A stretch of DNA of 64,000 nucleotides from Mangrovibacterium sp041596335 (GCF_041596335.1 NZ_JBFHIT010000019.1:10644-74643); one strand, 5' to 3'; counted from the stretch's first letter, positions 19,201-27,218 are shown. Numbers and translations are program-made. The notes: a model not told the origin generated them from the sequence alone.

Positions 19201-19689
19201 CCACCAAACCGACTCAATGTAGCGATTATCGTAAGTGATATACGGATCGTCCATATTCACCCAATAGCCCATTTGACGTGTTAGTTGCTCCCATTCTTTG
19301 GTATATTTCATCACCTCGCGGCGACAAGCTGCATTGTATTCTTCAACGGTAATTTTAGTTCCGATATCCTCTTTGGTAATGCCAAGCGATTTTTCGACGC
19401 TCAGCTCAACAGGTAAGCCGTGGGTATCCCAGCCTGCTTTCCGGTGAACCCGAAAGCCTTTCATGGTTTTGTAGCGGCAAAATGTGTCCTTAATGGCGCG
19501 GGCCATCACATGGTGAATTCCCGGCATTCCGTTAGCCGATGGCGGCCCTTCGTAAAAAACGAATGTCGGGTTCCCTTCCCGGGTTGAAATACTTTTATGA
19601 AAGGTATCATCTTCCTCCCAGCTGTTCAGTACATCTTTATTGATCTGAGAGAGATCTAAATGCTTGTATTCGCGGAATTTATCGCTCAT
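16237..19689 (-). CDS. ileS: Isoleucyl-tRNA synthetase
   Basis: This 1150-residue class I synthetase charges tRNA-Ile. The HIGH-type motif appears as GMPGIHHVMAR near the N-terminus, the KMSKS loop as NKMSKRLGN, and the editing (CP1) domain contains the TTTPWTLPSNTAL block. The C-terminal anticodon-binding and extension domains are long and lack the zinc-binding Cys cluster of E. coli IleS, which fits the larger eukaryote-like IleS type often linked to mupirocin insensitivity. A -7 promoter box lies 35 bp upstream. Confidence 0.97.
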   Translation of the reverse strand: MSDKFREYKHLDLSQINKDVLNSWEEDDTFHKSISTREGNPTFVFYEGPPSANGMPGIHHVMARAIKDTFCRYKTMKGFRVHRKAGWDTHGLPVELSVEKSLGITKEDIGTKITVEEYNAACRREVMKYTKEWEQLTRQMGYWVNMDDPYITYDNRYIESVWWLLKQLFDKNLLYKGYTIQPYSPAAGTGLSSHELNQPGCYRDVKDTTAVAQFSVIRDAKSEFLYDGVESPLYFMAWTTTPWTLPSNTALCVGPRITYVKVKSFNPYTGEPMTVILAKDLLYSHFDPKNTDIDFEDYKPGDKKIPYEVMGEYTGEELAGVNYEQLINWVKPNGDAFRVITGDFVTTEDGTGIVHIAPTFGADDDRVAKQNGIAPLLVIDKDGKNQPLVDRTGRFFRIEKMDETFVASQVNTASYAEFSGRYVKNEYDDSLDESYSTVDVDISVMLKKESKAFKVEKHEHSYPHCWRTDKPVLYYPLDSWFVRTTAVKDKLIALNNTINWKPQSTGTGRFGNWLENLVDWNLSRSRFWGTPLPIWRTEDGEQTKCFGSVEDLYAEIEKAVAAGVMTKNPYEGFVPGDFENSNYDKIDLHRPYVDDIVLVADNGEKMFREPDLIDVWFDSGAMPYAQNHYPFENKEKYQPSEGRGVFPADFIAEGVDQTRGWFFTLHAIATMIDESVAFRNIISNGLVLDKNGNKMSKRLGNAVDPFETIEKYGSDPLRWYMLTNSQPWDNLKFDVGGVDEVRRKFFGTLYNTYNFFALYANIDGFRFQEDELPVAERPELDRWVISLLNTLVKEVGESLENYEPTRAGRAISEFVNENLSNWFVRLSRKRYWGGEYDKDKISAYQTLYTCLVTVAKLSAPLAPFYSDLLYTDLNKLTGRETDQSVHLTEFPTANEALIDKDLEQKMDIAQRASSMILGLRRKEKLKVRQPLAKIMVPVLNARFKEQFEAVEDIILSEVNVKEVEYLTDTAGVIKKKIKPNFKTLGPKYGKIMKQIAASVAQFNQDDISSLEKTGHFNLNIGGQDVVLSPEDVDITTEDIEGWTVSSEGELTIALDIHINEELKQEGIAREFINKIQNIRKDSNFEVTDRISLKILKHDYYTEALMNYKEYISTQTLSAELLLVDEMENGQGQLVEIDQDVEARIFVKKKA

Positions 19690-19723
19690 TAGAATCCTAT
19701 TTTTACCTATTTTAAAAATCCCA

Positions 19724-19731
19724 CAAATATA
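19724..19731 (-). promoter_or_regulatory. -7 promoter box of ileS
   Basis: On the minus strand TATATTTG, an exact match to the Bacteroidota TAnnTTTG -7 consensus, lies 34 nt before the ileS ATG. The nearest TTG upstream is 24 nt away, slightly beyond the usual spacing, so the -33 element is uncertain. Confidence 0.5.
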
Positions 19732-19839
19732 GGAATTTTTTAACTATCGTAACCCCAATCGATCAATCGATGAACGCATTTAACGCAGGGGAAATCTGCA
19801 TCGGGAAAACCACACCAACAACCTCTCAATGTGCCTCTT

Positions 19840-20020
19840 AAATAAAAAGGTTGCCGAAATAAGCAACCTTTGGGAATAATAAAGCTTGGGAAGGGGAAGA
19901 ATAATTTGTGAAAACACGACACTGTGCAGCGTGATTTCACGACAGGTCAACAAAAGTGATAAAGGCAACTGAACATTCGAAAAATAATCCTCCAATGCCG
20001 TTCTCTTTAGCAACTTGTTG
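19840..20020 (-). ncRNA. Candidate structured RNA of about 180 nt
   Basis: On the minus strand a -7-like TACTTTTA (20034-20027) preceded by TTTG at 16-nt spacing would start a transcript near 20020. It would end at the strong terminator at 19846-19871. Inside are nested complementary segments (TCAACAA with TTGTTGA; CATT with AATG; GGCA with TGCC) and a CGTG-AAAT-CACG hairpin. Open frames here (66 and 77 codons) run through the terminator and resemble nothing. Length and structure would fit an abundant housekeeping RNA such as 6S RNA, but that identity is not shown. Confidence 0.4.
19841..19871 (-). terminator. Intrinsic terminator with no annotated gene upstream
   Basis: AAAGGTTGC pairs perfectly with GCAACCTTT over an 8-nt loop and is followed on the minus strand by TTTATTT. 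No protein gene precedes it on that strand, since comF is on the other strand, which is the main argument for an RNA gene here. Confidence 0.75.
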
Positions 20021-20178
20021 ATGGCTTAAAAGTAAGATGTTTCATCACACCAAACCTTATCTCTTGTTTATCAGACAATCAACCTTTTGTTAAATTTATT
20101 GTTGGCTATCTTAGTTCATTCTTAACACTGAATCGGCTAAATGTCATTTTTCGTAACTTATGGTTAAAATTCGACCCC

Positions 20179-20874
20179 ATGAATGCGATAACTCATAGCT
20201 TCCAGCAATTCGTTGAACTCATTTTTCCGCGAAATTGTGTCGTTTGCGGACAAAAGCTCATTCAACACGAAGAATTCCTTTGTCTACAATGCCTTTTGCA
20301 CCTCCCGAGAACCAATCACCATGCTGTTCGCGAAAACCCGATGGAACAACTCTTCTATGGGCGTGTTTCGGTTGATCGCGCATGTGCCTTTTTCGAATTT
20401 AAAAAGGGCAGCGAATACCAAAATATTCTACATGAACTAAAGTACCGGGGACAAAAAGAACTGGGCAGTTATATGGGTAAGCGCTTTGGAATGAGCCTAA
20501 AAAAAGACAACGACCTTCAGTCGGCAGATTATATCTGCCCCGTGCCGCTGCACCCTAAAAAGGAACGAAAACGGGGCTACAATCAGAGTTTCCACATTGC
20601 CCTGGGCCTATCTGAATCACTCGGCATTCCGCTCGACAATACCAACCTGATCCGAGCCACCCACACCTCCACCCAAACGCGCAAATCGCGCTGGGAGCGC
20701 TGGCAAAATGTCGATGGAATTTTCTGTCTGAGAGATCCGACAAAATTCGCTGACAAACATCTGATTTTGGTTGACGATGTAGTGACAACCGGCGCCACTC
20801 TTGAAGCCTGCGCGACCACTATTCACGGGCAATGCAAAGCCAGGATAAGTGTGTTGACACTGGCGATTGCCTGA
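20179..20874 (+). CDS. ComF-family phosphoribosyltransferase-like protein
   Basis: This 231-residue protein begins with a four-Cys zinc-finger-like segment (CVVCGQ...CLQC) and ends with a phosphoribosyltransferase domain bearing the PRPP loop LILVDDVVTTGAT. The linking block CPVPLHPKKERKRGYNQS is the ComF hallmark. ComF/GntX proteins are needed for transformation or DNA utilisation in several bacteria, though their exact reaction is unresolved. It is a single gene, convergent with the sirtuin gene 47 bp downstream. Confidence 0.93.
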   Translation: MNAITHSFQQFVELIFPRNCVVCGQKLIQHEEFLCLQCLLHLPRTNHHAVRENPMEQLFYGRVSVDRACAFFEFKKGSEYQNILHELKYRGQKELGSYMGKRFGMSLKKDNDLQSADYICPVPLHPKKERKRGYNQSFHIALGLSESLGIPLDNTNLIRATHTSTQTRKSRWERWQNVDGIFCLRDPTKFADKHLILVDDVVTTGATLEACATTIHGQCKARISVLTLAIA

Positions 20875-20921
20875 CCATTAGCGACATATATGATTTAATA
20901 ATCTGGCAGCAGGTCTGGCCG

Positions 20922-21605
20922 TTATAAATTTGCCAACAGATCGATCAACTTTTGCATTCCGGCTCCAGCCTTTTCTTCAATAAATGTGACCCCTTTGACT
21001 TTCAAGGCCGGTCGTTCGGGATCGATGATAAAGACCGGGCAATTGGATGGTGTATAGTGAACCAGCCCTGCTGCGGGGTATACATTAAGCGAGGTACCAA
21101 TGACGACAAAAATATCGGCCTGCGAAGTAATTTCAACAGCTTCATCCATCGCCGGAACAGCCTCGCCAAACCAAACAATATGCGGACGCAGCTGACTCCC
21201 TTTAGGGCATTTCGCACCTAATTTCAATTCCCATCCATCTAAATCAAAAATCAGCTCGGGATCAATTGAACTGCGGACTTTCTTCAACTCTCCGTGCAAA
21301 TGAATCACCTTCCGACTTCCGGCACGTTCATGCAAATCATCGACATTCTGAGTGATGATCTGCACATCAAAATCCTCCTGTAGACCAGCTAAAAGCTGAT
21401 GCCCCAAATTCGGTTCACAGTCCAGCAACTGCTTTCGACGATCGTTATAGAATCGATTCACCAATTCCGGATTCCGTTGCCATGCTTCGGGAGTTGCCAC
21501 ATCCATCACATCATACTCTTCCCACAATCCACCCATATCGCGAAAAGTACGCAAGCCACTCTCCTGACTCATTCCGGCGCCCGATAAAACGACTAATTTT
21601 TTCAT
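20922..21605 (-). CDS. Sirtuin, class III NAD-dependent protein deacylase
   Basis: This 227-residue Rossmann protein has the sirtuin motifs GAGMSQESGLRTFRD, TQNVDDLHERAG with the catalytic His in HLHGEL, and GTSLNVYPAAG. The zinc ribbon is reduced: the paired CxxC motifs are missing and only an isolated Cys (AKCPKGS) remains. The sequence FYNDRRKQL keeps the Tyr-x-x-Arg pair that in SIRT5 and E. coli CobB binds the carboxylate of succyl- or malonyl-lysine, so desuccinylase activity is likely besides deacetylation (inference). It removes acyl groups from protein lysines using NAD. Confidence 0.92.
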   Translation of the reverse strand: MKKLVVLSGAGMSQESGLRTFRDMGGLWEEYDVMDVATPEAWQRNPELVNRFYNDRRKQLLDCEPNLGHQLLAGLQEDFDVQIITQNVDDLHERAGSRKVIHLHGELKKVRSSIDPELIFDLDGWELKLGAKCPKGSQLRPHIVWFGEAVPAMDEAVEITSQADIFVVIGTSLNVYPAAGLVHYTPSNCPVFIIDPERPALKVKGVTFIEEKAGAGMQKLIDLLANL

Positions 21606-21630
21606 TTACGATTCATTTTTGGCTAAAGTT

Positions 21631-21658
21631 AAAAAGTAAGGGCCGGAAAACCGGCCCT
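21631..21658 (-). terminator. Intrinsic terminator of the DUF2007 gene
   Basis: AGGGCCGG pairs with CCGGCCCT around a TTTT loop and is followed on the minus strand by TTACTTTTT. It lies 37 bp after the stop of the DUF2007 gene and just upstream of the sirtuin gene. Confidence 0.75.
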
Positions 21659-21694
21659 GTATCATCTCTTTTTACAAATCTTTGAAATCAACCT

Positions 21695-21976
21695 TCAAAC
21701 ATTTAGTTCGTCTACACGCTGATTAACAAACTTTTTAACAATCTCATGCGCTTCTTCTACATTTGAACTGGAAACGATCACTTTTACGGCCCCACTGGCT
21801 TCATGCCCGCTCCACCATAGATCTTTGTTTTCCACCGTATCATTTTTCAAGAAGGAATAAATCCGGGCATTATCCAGCATAATTTTCAACATGGATGCCT
21901 GAAGACTCGTACCTGTAAATACTTCGACAGGAATAATGGTTTGAACAGAATTTGTTGGTTTCATAATATCCTCCAT
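21695..21976 (-). CDS. DUF2007-type small protein
   Basis: This 93-residue protein matches the DUF2007 layout: a first strand (IIPVEVFTGT), a helix over SLQASMLKIMLDNARI, then a GAVKVIVSSSNVEEAHEIV strand-helix unit. The family is described as a putative signal-transducing or PII-like small domain, with function unproven. A close paralog lies 370 bp upstream on the same strand, each with its own terminator, so they are separate transcription units from one duplication. A third copy of the domain is fused to universal stress domains at 46.8 kb. Confidence 0.75.
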   Translation of the reverse strand: MEDIMKPTNSVQTIIPVEVFTGTSLQASMLKIMLDNARIYSFLKNDTVENKDLWWSGHEASGAVKVIVSSSNVEEAHEIVKKFVNQRVDELNV

Positions 21977-22347
21977 CTTAAGTCTATAATATGGCTCTCA
22001 ATATACCAATTATTAGTACATAAATATTGTTTCATAGATTGGCAATTTACCTGTTTTGAAACAGTCGGGTAAGCAAATAGAGATTTATGATCTCTACAAA
22101 TCTAAAATCCGTTCAACACCTCATCACCCAACAAGAACCCCTCTCCCTGGAACTAGAATTCGCCGGGCAAATTCCAGTTCGATGATTCAATGGACGTTGA
22201 CTTACAAAAAATAGCTTTTCCTGCAAACGGTCCGGCAACCACCAATTTCACCACGACAAAGCAGGCAACGACTGCAAAAAAAAGAGCCGGAAACCCGGCT
22301 CTTACTATTGTTCTTGTATGAATACTTGACTATCTCACTTCAACCAT
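21977..22347. other. Intergenic between the two DUF2007 genes
   Basis: About 370 bp contain no gene. The right end holds the terminator of the upstream DUF2007 gene. The rest carries the promoter of the downstream DUF2007 gene, for which I see no clean consensus box. Confidence 0.5.
22275..22303 (-). terminator. Intrinsic terminator of the second DUF2007 gene
   Basis: AAGAGCCGG pairs perfectly with CCGGCTCTT over a 4-nt loop; seven T follow on the minus strand. It lies 45 bp after the stop codon of the gene at 22348. Confidence 0.85.
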
Positions 22348-22608
22348 TCAGTTCGCTTGCATGTTTTTAACGAACTTATCTACAACTTCACGTGCATCAT
22401 CCAAGTCTCTGTTGGCTACGATAACCTTTACAGCACCAACACCTCCGGAATCTGTCTGCCATGGGGTTAACGTCCCAGTTATTGGGTCTTTCAGGAAAGA
22501 ATAAACTCCGGCATCATCCAACATACTTTTTAACATGGAAGCCTGTAGGTTGGTACCGGCAAAAACCTCGATTGGTAAAATCTCACGATCAGGATGTTTT
22601 GGTTTCAT
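22348..22608 (-). CDS. DUF2007-type small protein (paralog)
   Basis: This 86-residue protein is clearly homologous to its neighbour: ILPIEVFAGTNLQASMLKSML against IIPVEVFTGTSLQASMLKIML, and GAVKVIVANRDLDDAREVV against GAVKVIVSSSNVEEAHEIV. The central loop differs. The alternation of strand and helix suggests a ferredoxin-like fold. No partner domain is present. Function is unknown. Confidence 0.75.
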   Translation of the reverse strand: MKPKHPDREILPIEVFAGTNLQASMLKSMLDDAGVYSFLKDPITGTLTPWQTDSGGVGAVKVIVANRDLDDAREVVDKFVKNMQAN

Positions 22609-22780
22609 AGTACATGGGTTTAAAGTCTGTAATTACTTCCTAATTTATTTGTTTTAAAGCACTAAATGAATTAGTTATGTTCACAGAGCTACCTGTTCTT
22701 TAGCAGCCATTTTCACCTTCAAACCAAAAAACAGGTTCGCTAACCAAAGAAATTGCCCGAATCTCCGGGAATGGAAGTAC

Positions 22781-22812
22781 AAAAAAACCTCATCCGGCAA
22801 GAGATGAGGTTT
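22781..22812 (-). terminator. Intrinsic terminator of ilvE
   Basis: AAACCTCAT pairs with ATGAGGTTT; on the minus strand the hairpin is followed by a run of T (TTTTTTTG). It lies 21 bp after the ilvE stop. Confidence 0.8.
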
Positions 22813-22833
22813 CAGTATGGTTATTTTTTTAAA

Positions 22834-23847
22834 TTATTCTACAATGGTTGTCCAGCCATGGTGATCGGGCTCGTCGCCGTATTGAATTCCCTGCAACTTT
22901 TGAAACAATTTTGTACTCCATGGCCCCGGATCAAATCCGTACAGGTACTCTTTGTCCAGGTCTTCATCGTAAATCCGTTTGATTGGCGAAATAACGGCGG
23001 CTGTTCCGCAGGCACCCACCTCCTCAAACTCCTCGAGCTCTTCAACCGGAACTTTACGGCGCTCCACTTTTAATCCGATATCTTCAGCCAGCTGCATCAA
23101 ACTCATATTAGTGATGGACGGTAGAACTGAATCGGAAAGTGGTGTCACATAGGTGTTGTTTTTTATCGCGAAGAAGTTGGCCGGTCCACATTCATCGATG
23201 TACTTTTTCTCGCGCGAATCGAGATACAGCACTGCTGAATAGTGCCCTTCTTTGGCTTTTTTCCCTGCAACTAAACTGGCGGCATAATTACCCCCCACTT
23301 TGTACTTACCGGTTCCCTGCGGCGCGGCGCGATCGTACTTACGCATAATAACCAGCTCGGTTGGTTTAAACCCTTCGGGGAAATAGGGTCCAACAGGCAT
23401 TACAAATATCAGGAAAAGGTATTCAGCAGAAGGTTTCACACCAATTTCAGCTCCGGTGCCAATCAGCAACGGACGAATATAGAGTGCAGCTCCCGACCCA
23501 TAGGGAGGCACAAATTCAAGGTTCTTTTTAACCGCCAGCTTAACCGCCTCGCAAAATAAATCGACAGGCACATGAGCCATCAAAATACCATCGCTTGACG
23601 ATTGCATCCGACGGGCATTGTCTTCCATCCGGAAAATCCGAACTTTACCGTCGTTACCGGTGAAAGCCTTCAGTCCTTCAAAAGCCTCTTGCCCGTAATG
23701 CAGACAAGTAGACGCCATGTGCAAATTCAGGTATTCCGAGTCACTAACTTCCAAAGGACCCCATTGACCGTTTTTATACCAGCAACGGATATTATAATTG
23801 GTTTTTCGGTAGCCAAAACCTATATTTTTCCAGTCAAGATTTTCCAT
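22834..23847 (-). CDS. ilvE: Branched-chain amino acid aminotransferase
   Basis: From the ATG at 23847 the protein has 337 residues; an upstream TTG at 23859 would add four. It is a fold-type IV PLP enzyme: the Schiff-base Lys lies in GKYKVGGNYAAS, with the family signatures HYGQEAFEGLKAF near the N-terminus, EEFEEVGACGTAAVISP and the C-terminal GPWSTKLF. It transfers amino groups between glutamate and the keto acids of Val, Leu and Ile in the cytoplasm. It is a single-gene unit with its own promoter and terminator. Confidence 0.95.
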   Translation of the reverse strand: MENLDWKNIGFGYRKTNYNIRCWYKNGQWGPLEVSDSEYLNLHMASTCLHYGQEAFEGLKAFTGNDGKVRIFRMEDNARRMQSSSDGILMAHVPVDLFCEAVKLAVKKNLEFVPPYGSGAALYIRPLLIGTGAEIGVKPSAEYLFLIFVMPVGPYFPEGFKPTELVIMRKYDRAAPQGTGKYKVGGNYAASLVAGKKAKEGHYSAVLYLDSREKKYIDECGPANFFAIKNNTYVTPLSDSVLPSITNMSLMQLAEDIGLKVERRKVPVEELEEFEEVGACGTAAVISPIKRIYDEDLDKEYLYGFDPGPWSTKLFQKLQGIQYGDEPDHHGWTTIVE

Positions 23848-23855
23848 AGTTAAAA

Positions 23856-23886
23856 TCAAATTAGACAGCCTTATTCAAAGGTCAAA
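23856..23886 (-). promoter_or_regulatory. Promoter of ilvE
   Basis: On the minus strand TTTG (23886-23883), a 19-nt spacer, then TAATTTG(A) (23863-23856) make a near-consensus Bacteroidota promoter. The -7 box ends 8 nt before the ATG, so the leader would be very short or absent. Confidence 0.45.
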
Positions 23887-24027
23887 TTAACGAAAAAAAA
23901 CGCGGAGAATAAAAGACGTATGCTGTTATTCCGGGGAAATTTTAATGTTCTACAAACAGATTCAGAAACAAGCATTTACAAAACTCACACCCGCTCTCCT
24001 CAATTAAATCCCGCCAAAAATGTACTG

Positions 24028-24831
24028 TTACGAGTGAGTTGTCAGACGTAAAAAGTAGCCGTTATGTTTTCGAATGTTCAATACGCGATCCTGATCCAGA
24101 ATTAAATATTGCCCTTTTATCCCTTTCAATTCACCCTCAATAACCGACTGTTTATCAAAAGAAAGACTATTTAACTTCATCGGATACTCCAAAACAGGAT
24201 AGTTTAGGCTAACAACATCATTGTTCGCAGAACGGTACTGCCGTAACTCGGATGGCAAAAGCGAAAGCAGCTTTTCTTTTTCCTCCGGAAGGTTGAAATG
24301 TTCGGCTACGTTATTCTTCAACATATCGCGCCAGTTGGTTTTATCGGTGAAATATTTCTTCAGGAAAACCTCCATCACTCCGGCGATGTGACGATTGGGC
24401 GTTTGTGCCACCCGAATAGCGAACGAAGCTCCTTGATCAATCCAACGGGTTGGTACTTGGTGGTGGCGCGTAACCCCAACTTTCAATTCACTCGAAACTG
24501 CCAAATACACGATATGGTCAATCAGGTCGTGTTCTTTGGCCCATTCCATATCGCGGGCGATCCCCAAATGCGATTTCGACAATTCCGGACGCATGACTGT
24601 TTCACTCGCCTCGGGAGCTGTTTGAAGGCAGGAGTAACAAAACCCCTGGCTAAAGGAGGTCTTTGTGCGCTTGCCACAGCTGATACAGTTAATCTGTCCG
24701 TCGAACTGCATACGAATTTGCATCCCAATCAATTCATTCATTGGCACTTCCTGATCGCCAATTCGAAAATAATACTGGACGGTATCGGCCAGTTCGGAGC
24801 GCATTTTTAAAATATTTCCCTGGTATTCCAT
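24028..24831 (-). CDS. DUF2797 protein
   Basis: From the ATG at 24831 it has 267 residues; the longer frame from 24879 adds a stretch that overlaps the space after the HAD gene and looks non-coding. A zinc-ribbon-like CISCGKRTKTSFSQGFCYSC (about residues 58-77) is followed by the DUF2797 core (YLAVSSELKVGVTRHHQVPTRW, GASFAIRVAQTPNRHIAG) and a C-terminal beta domain (IKGQYLILDQDRVLNIRKH). The middle part resembles GIY-YIG-like domains. Function is not established. It lies 80 bp downstream of the HAD phosphatase and may be co-transcribed. Confidence 0.85.
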   Translation of the reverse strand: MEYQGNILKMRSELADTVQYYFRIGDQEVPMNELIGMQIRMQFDGQINCISCGKRTKTSFSQGFCYSCLQTAPEASETVMRPELSKSHLGIARDMEWAKEHDLIDHIVYLAVSSELKVGVTRHHQVPTRWIDQGASFAIRVAQTPNRHIAGVMEVFLKKYFTDKTNWRDMLKNNVAEHFNLPEEKEKLLSLLPSELRQYRSANNDVVSLNYPVLEYPMKLNSLSFDKQSVIEGELKGIKGQYLILDQDRVLNIRKHNGYFLRLTTHS

Positions 24832-24910
24832 GTATTTATTAAGTAAAAAAAGACAACTAGAAAAAGATTTCGGGACCAAGCTAGAAAGGTTTCATTACCG
24901 GATTGCCGGG

Positions 24911-25618
24911 TCAACTAAATAAGTCCAGAACATCATGAATTTGTTTCAGTTCAAAAAATCGATCGCTTTTGATGTCTTCCGGATTCATTTGCTCGAACAG
25001 CCAAGTTGTGTGATACGGAATATGAGCTGCATATCCCCCCAGCTCGATTACCGGCAACACATCCGATTTCAATGAGTTGCCAACCATCAACAATTGCTCG
25101 GCCGGTATATCCAGATGGTTCAGCAACTCCAGGTAATTCTCCTGTTTTTTATGGGTCATTATTTCAATATGGTGGAAATACTTCAACAAACCCGACTTTT
25201 TTAGTTTCCGCTCCTGATCGAGCAAATCACCTTTGGTTGCCACCACCAACCGGTACTTTCCGTAGAGCTTATCTAGCAGATCGACAATACTATCGAGCAA
25301 AACGACATCTTCCTCCAGCATTTCTTTCCCGATCGCCACAATGGCTTCAATTTGCTCCGGTCTAACTTTCCGATCCGATACCTTCAGTGCTGTTTCGATG
25401 AGCGACAAAATGAAGGCTTTCACTCCGTAACCGTACAATTCCAGATTCTGGATTTCGACTTTGAACAGCTCCATCATCAGATTATCATAGCTCTCGTATT
25501 CGCTCATCACCCTGCAAAACTCGCGTTCCGCATCCCGAAAAAAGTTTTCATTTTCCCACAAGGTATCATCGGCATCAAATGCGATCACTTTCACATCATT
25601 CAAACTCATGTCAATCAT
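24911..25618 (-). CDS. HAD-superfamily hydrolase
   Basis: This 235-residue protein shows motif I as FDADDTLWENE (nucleophile Asp), a helical cap (about 25-100), motif II in LVVATKGD, motif III Lys in THKKQENY and motif IV in MVGNSLKSDVLPVIELG. These place it among the YjjG/phosphoglycolate-phosphatase-like HAD phosphatases. The substrate cannot be assigned. ATGs at 25618 and 25609 are both possible. Confidence 0.9.
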   Translation of the reverse strand: MIDMSLNDVKVIAFDADDTLWENENFFRDAEREFCRVMSEYESYDNLMMELFKVEIQNLELYGYGVKAFILSLIETALKVSDRKVRPEQIEAIVAIGKEMLEEDVVLLDSIVDLLDKLYGKYRLVVATKGDLLDQERKLKKSGLLKYFHHIEIMTHKKQENYLELLNHLDIPAEQLLMVGNSLKSDVLPVIELGGYAAHIPYHTTWLFEQMNPEDIKSDRFFELKQIHDVLDLFS

Positions 25619-25729
25619 TTTTTTTACCTATTCCAAAAATTTGGAACCGGATCTGCAAAGCCAAATGTACAAAGATCATCAGGAATGAAACAGGATCGGA
25701 AGGGAAAGTTTCAGTTGGATAACTTTTAG

Positions 25730-25737
25730 TAATTTTG
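25730..25737 (+). promoter_or_regulatory. -7 promoter box of the Nramp-like gene
   Basis: TAATTTTG matches TAnnTTTG exactly and lies 26 nt before the ATG. A clear -33 element is missing; the best candidate is TTTC at 17-nt spacing. Confidence 0.5.
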
Positions 25738-25763
25738 CGGGCACCCGAAATCGAATTCGACTT

Positions 25764-27014
25764 ATGCAAAAGAACTTTTGGAAAGCCTTGGGCCCTGGTA
25801 TTATATGGGCAGCTGCAGCCATTGGCGTGTCGCACCTTGTACAGAGCACCCGTGCCGGTGCCGATTACGGGTTTCAATTGGTTGGGGTTGTCATTCTTGC
25901 TAATTTCCTGAAATACCCTTTTTTTCAGTATGGTTCGCGTTATGCCATTGCTACGGGCGAAAGCTTAATTGACGGCTACCGGCGTATGGGCAAATGGGTG
26001 GTTGCTCTTTTTCTTCTGTTAACAGTGGGCACAATGTTCACAATTCAGGCGGCAGTAACATCGGTTACAGTTGGGCTGCTTAGTTCTGTTTTGCAACCTT
26101 CGCTCAGCTATATTCAAACAACCGTTCTGCTGTTGGTTATTTGTGGCGTGATTGTTTTAATCGGTCATTTCAAGACACTCGATCGGGTTATCAAAATCGT
26201 CGTTGTTATTCTCTCGCTATCAACCCTCACAGCATTAGTGGCAGCATTCTCAAAAACTGATATTCAAACGATTACCCACAACCAGGTTCCATTTGAATTT
26301 TCGGTGGGCAATGTGGCTTTTTTAATCGCGCTCGTTGGATGGATGCCCAGCGCCATCGATATTTCCGTTTGGAGTTCGCTTTGGACCCTGGCCAAAATAA
26401 AAGCGAGTGGCTACCGGCCAAGCCTAAAAGAGTCGCTGATGGATTTCAACATTGGATACATTGGCACTACCTTGCTTTCGCTGGCTTTTTTGGGCCTGGG
26501 AGCTCTGGTAATGTTTCATTCGGGTGAAAGCTTTGCGAATGGCGGAGTACAATTTTCGAACCAGTTGCTTTCGCTGTACACCCGATCTATTGGCGAGTGG
26601 TCGTACCCAATTTTGGCCATAGCAGCCATAGCAACCATGTTCAGCACGACCCTGACGGTACTGGATGCCTATCCACGGGTGCTGACTCCCGTTTTTGAAG
26701 TTTTCACCCATAAAGTTGAAGGACAAAAGAACCAACAGCGACTACAGTTGCTCTGGATTGCTATTTTAATTTCAGGCGCGGTGGCGCTGATCTCATTTTT
26801 TGCGGAGCAAATGAAATTACTGGTCGACATTGCCACAACACTATCGTTTATTACGGCTCCGGTTTTAGCCGTTTTAAACCTGAAAGCGGTGACCTCACCT
26901 CATGTTCCCGACGAATTTAAACCGAGTAAATTTCTTCGTCTGTTTTCCTGGTTTGGCATTGTCATTTTAACTGCATTTGCCGGATATTTCTTGTGGATGA
27001 AAACTGCCCTTTAA
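25764..27014 (+). CDS. Nramp-like carrier with non-canonical metal site
   Basis: This 416-residue inner-membrane protein with about 11 helices opens with KALGPGIIWAAAAIGVSHLVQSTRAGADYGFQL, aligning to the TM1 region of Nramp/MntH proteins. However, the metal-coordinating DPGN motif is replaced by GVSH, and in TM6 the MPH motif is MPS (VGWMPSAIDISVW). Canonical Mn/Fe coordination is therefore unlikely. Nramp relatives with altered sites include magnesium and aluminium transporters. The substrate is open. It is monocistronic. Confidence 0.82.
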   Translation: MQKNFWKALGPGIIWAAAAIGVSHLVQSTRAGADYGFQLVGVVILANFLKYPFFQYGSRYAIATGESLIDGYRRMGKWVVALFLLLTVGTMFTIQAAVTSVTVGLLSSVLQPSLSYIQTTVLLLVICGVIVLIGHFKTLDRVIKIVVVILSLSTLTALVAAFSKTDIQTITHNQVPFEFSVGNVAFLIALVGWMPSAIDISVWSSLWTLAKIKASGYRPSLKESLMDFNIGYIGTTLLSLAFLGLGALVMFHSGESFANGGVQFSNQLLSLYTRSIGEWSYPILAIAAIATMFSTTLTVLDAYPRVLTPVFEVFTHKVEGQKNQQRLQLLWIAILISGAVALISFFAEQMKLLVDIATTLSFITAPVLAVLNLKAVTSPHVPDEFKPSKFLRLFSWFGIVILTAFAGYFLWMKTAL

Positions 27015-27210
27015 TAACCGTTGGCTATAGAACCATCACTCGAATTGCGCAATTGGTATCAAATATTCCATCTCCGTGAAAATAAAAAACGTGCACCATT
27101 TTAGCGGTTTGTTACTATTTTCAGTTCGCATGTGAAACTGAGAAAAAGCCCATGAATAAAGGCAAATGTAAAAATAACATTTAGCTAAGACTGAGACTGG
27201 TCATATTCGT

Positions 27211-27218
27211 TACATTTG
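27211..27218 (+). promoter_or_regulatory. -7 promoter box of the MFS gene
   Basis: TACATTTG is an exact match to TAnnTTTG, 21 nt upstream of the ATG at 27240. No -33 TTG is found at normal spacing. Confidence 0.45.

Noticed and set aside
19740..20013. 66- and 77-aa minus-strand frames upstream of ileS
   Set aside because: Both run through a strong terminator hairpin and show no family resemblance; the region is better explained as non-coding RNA.
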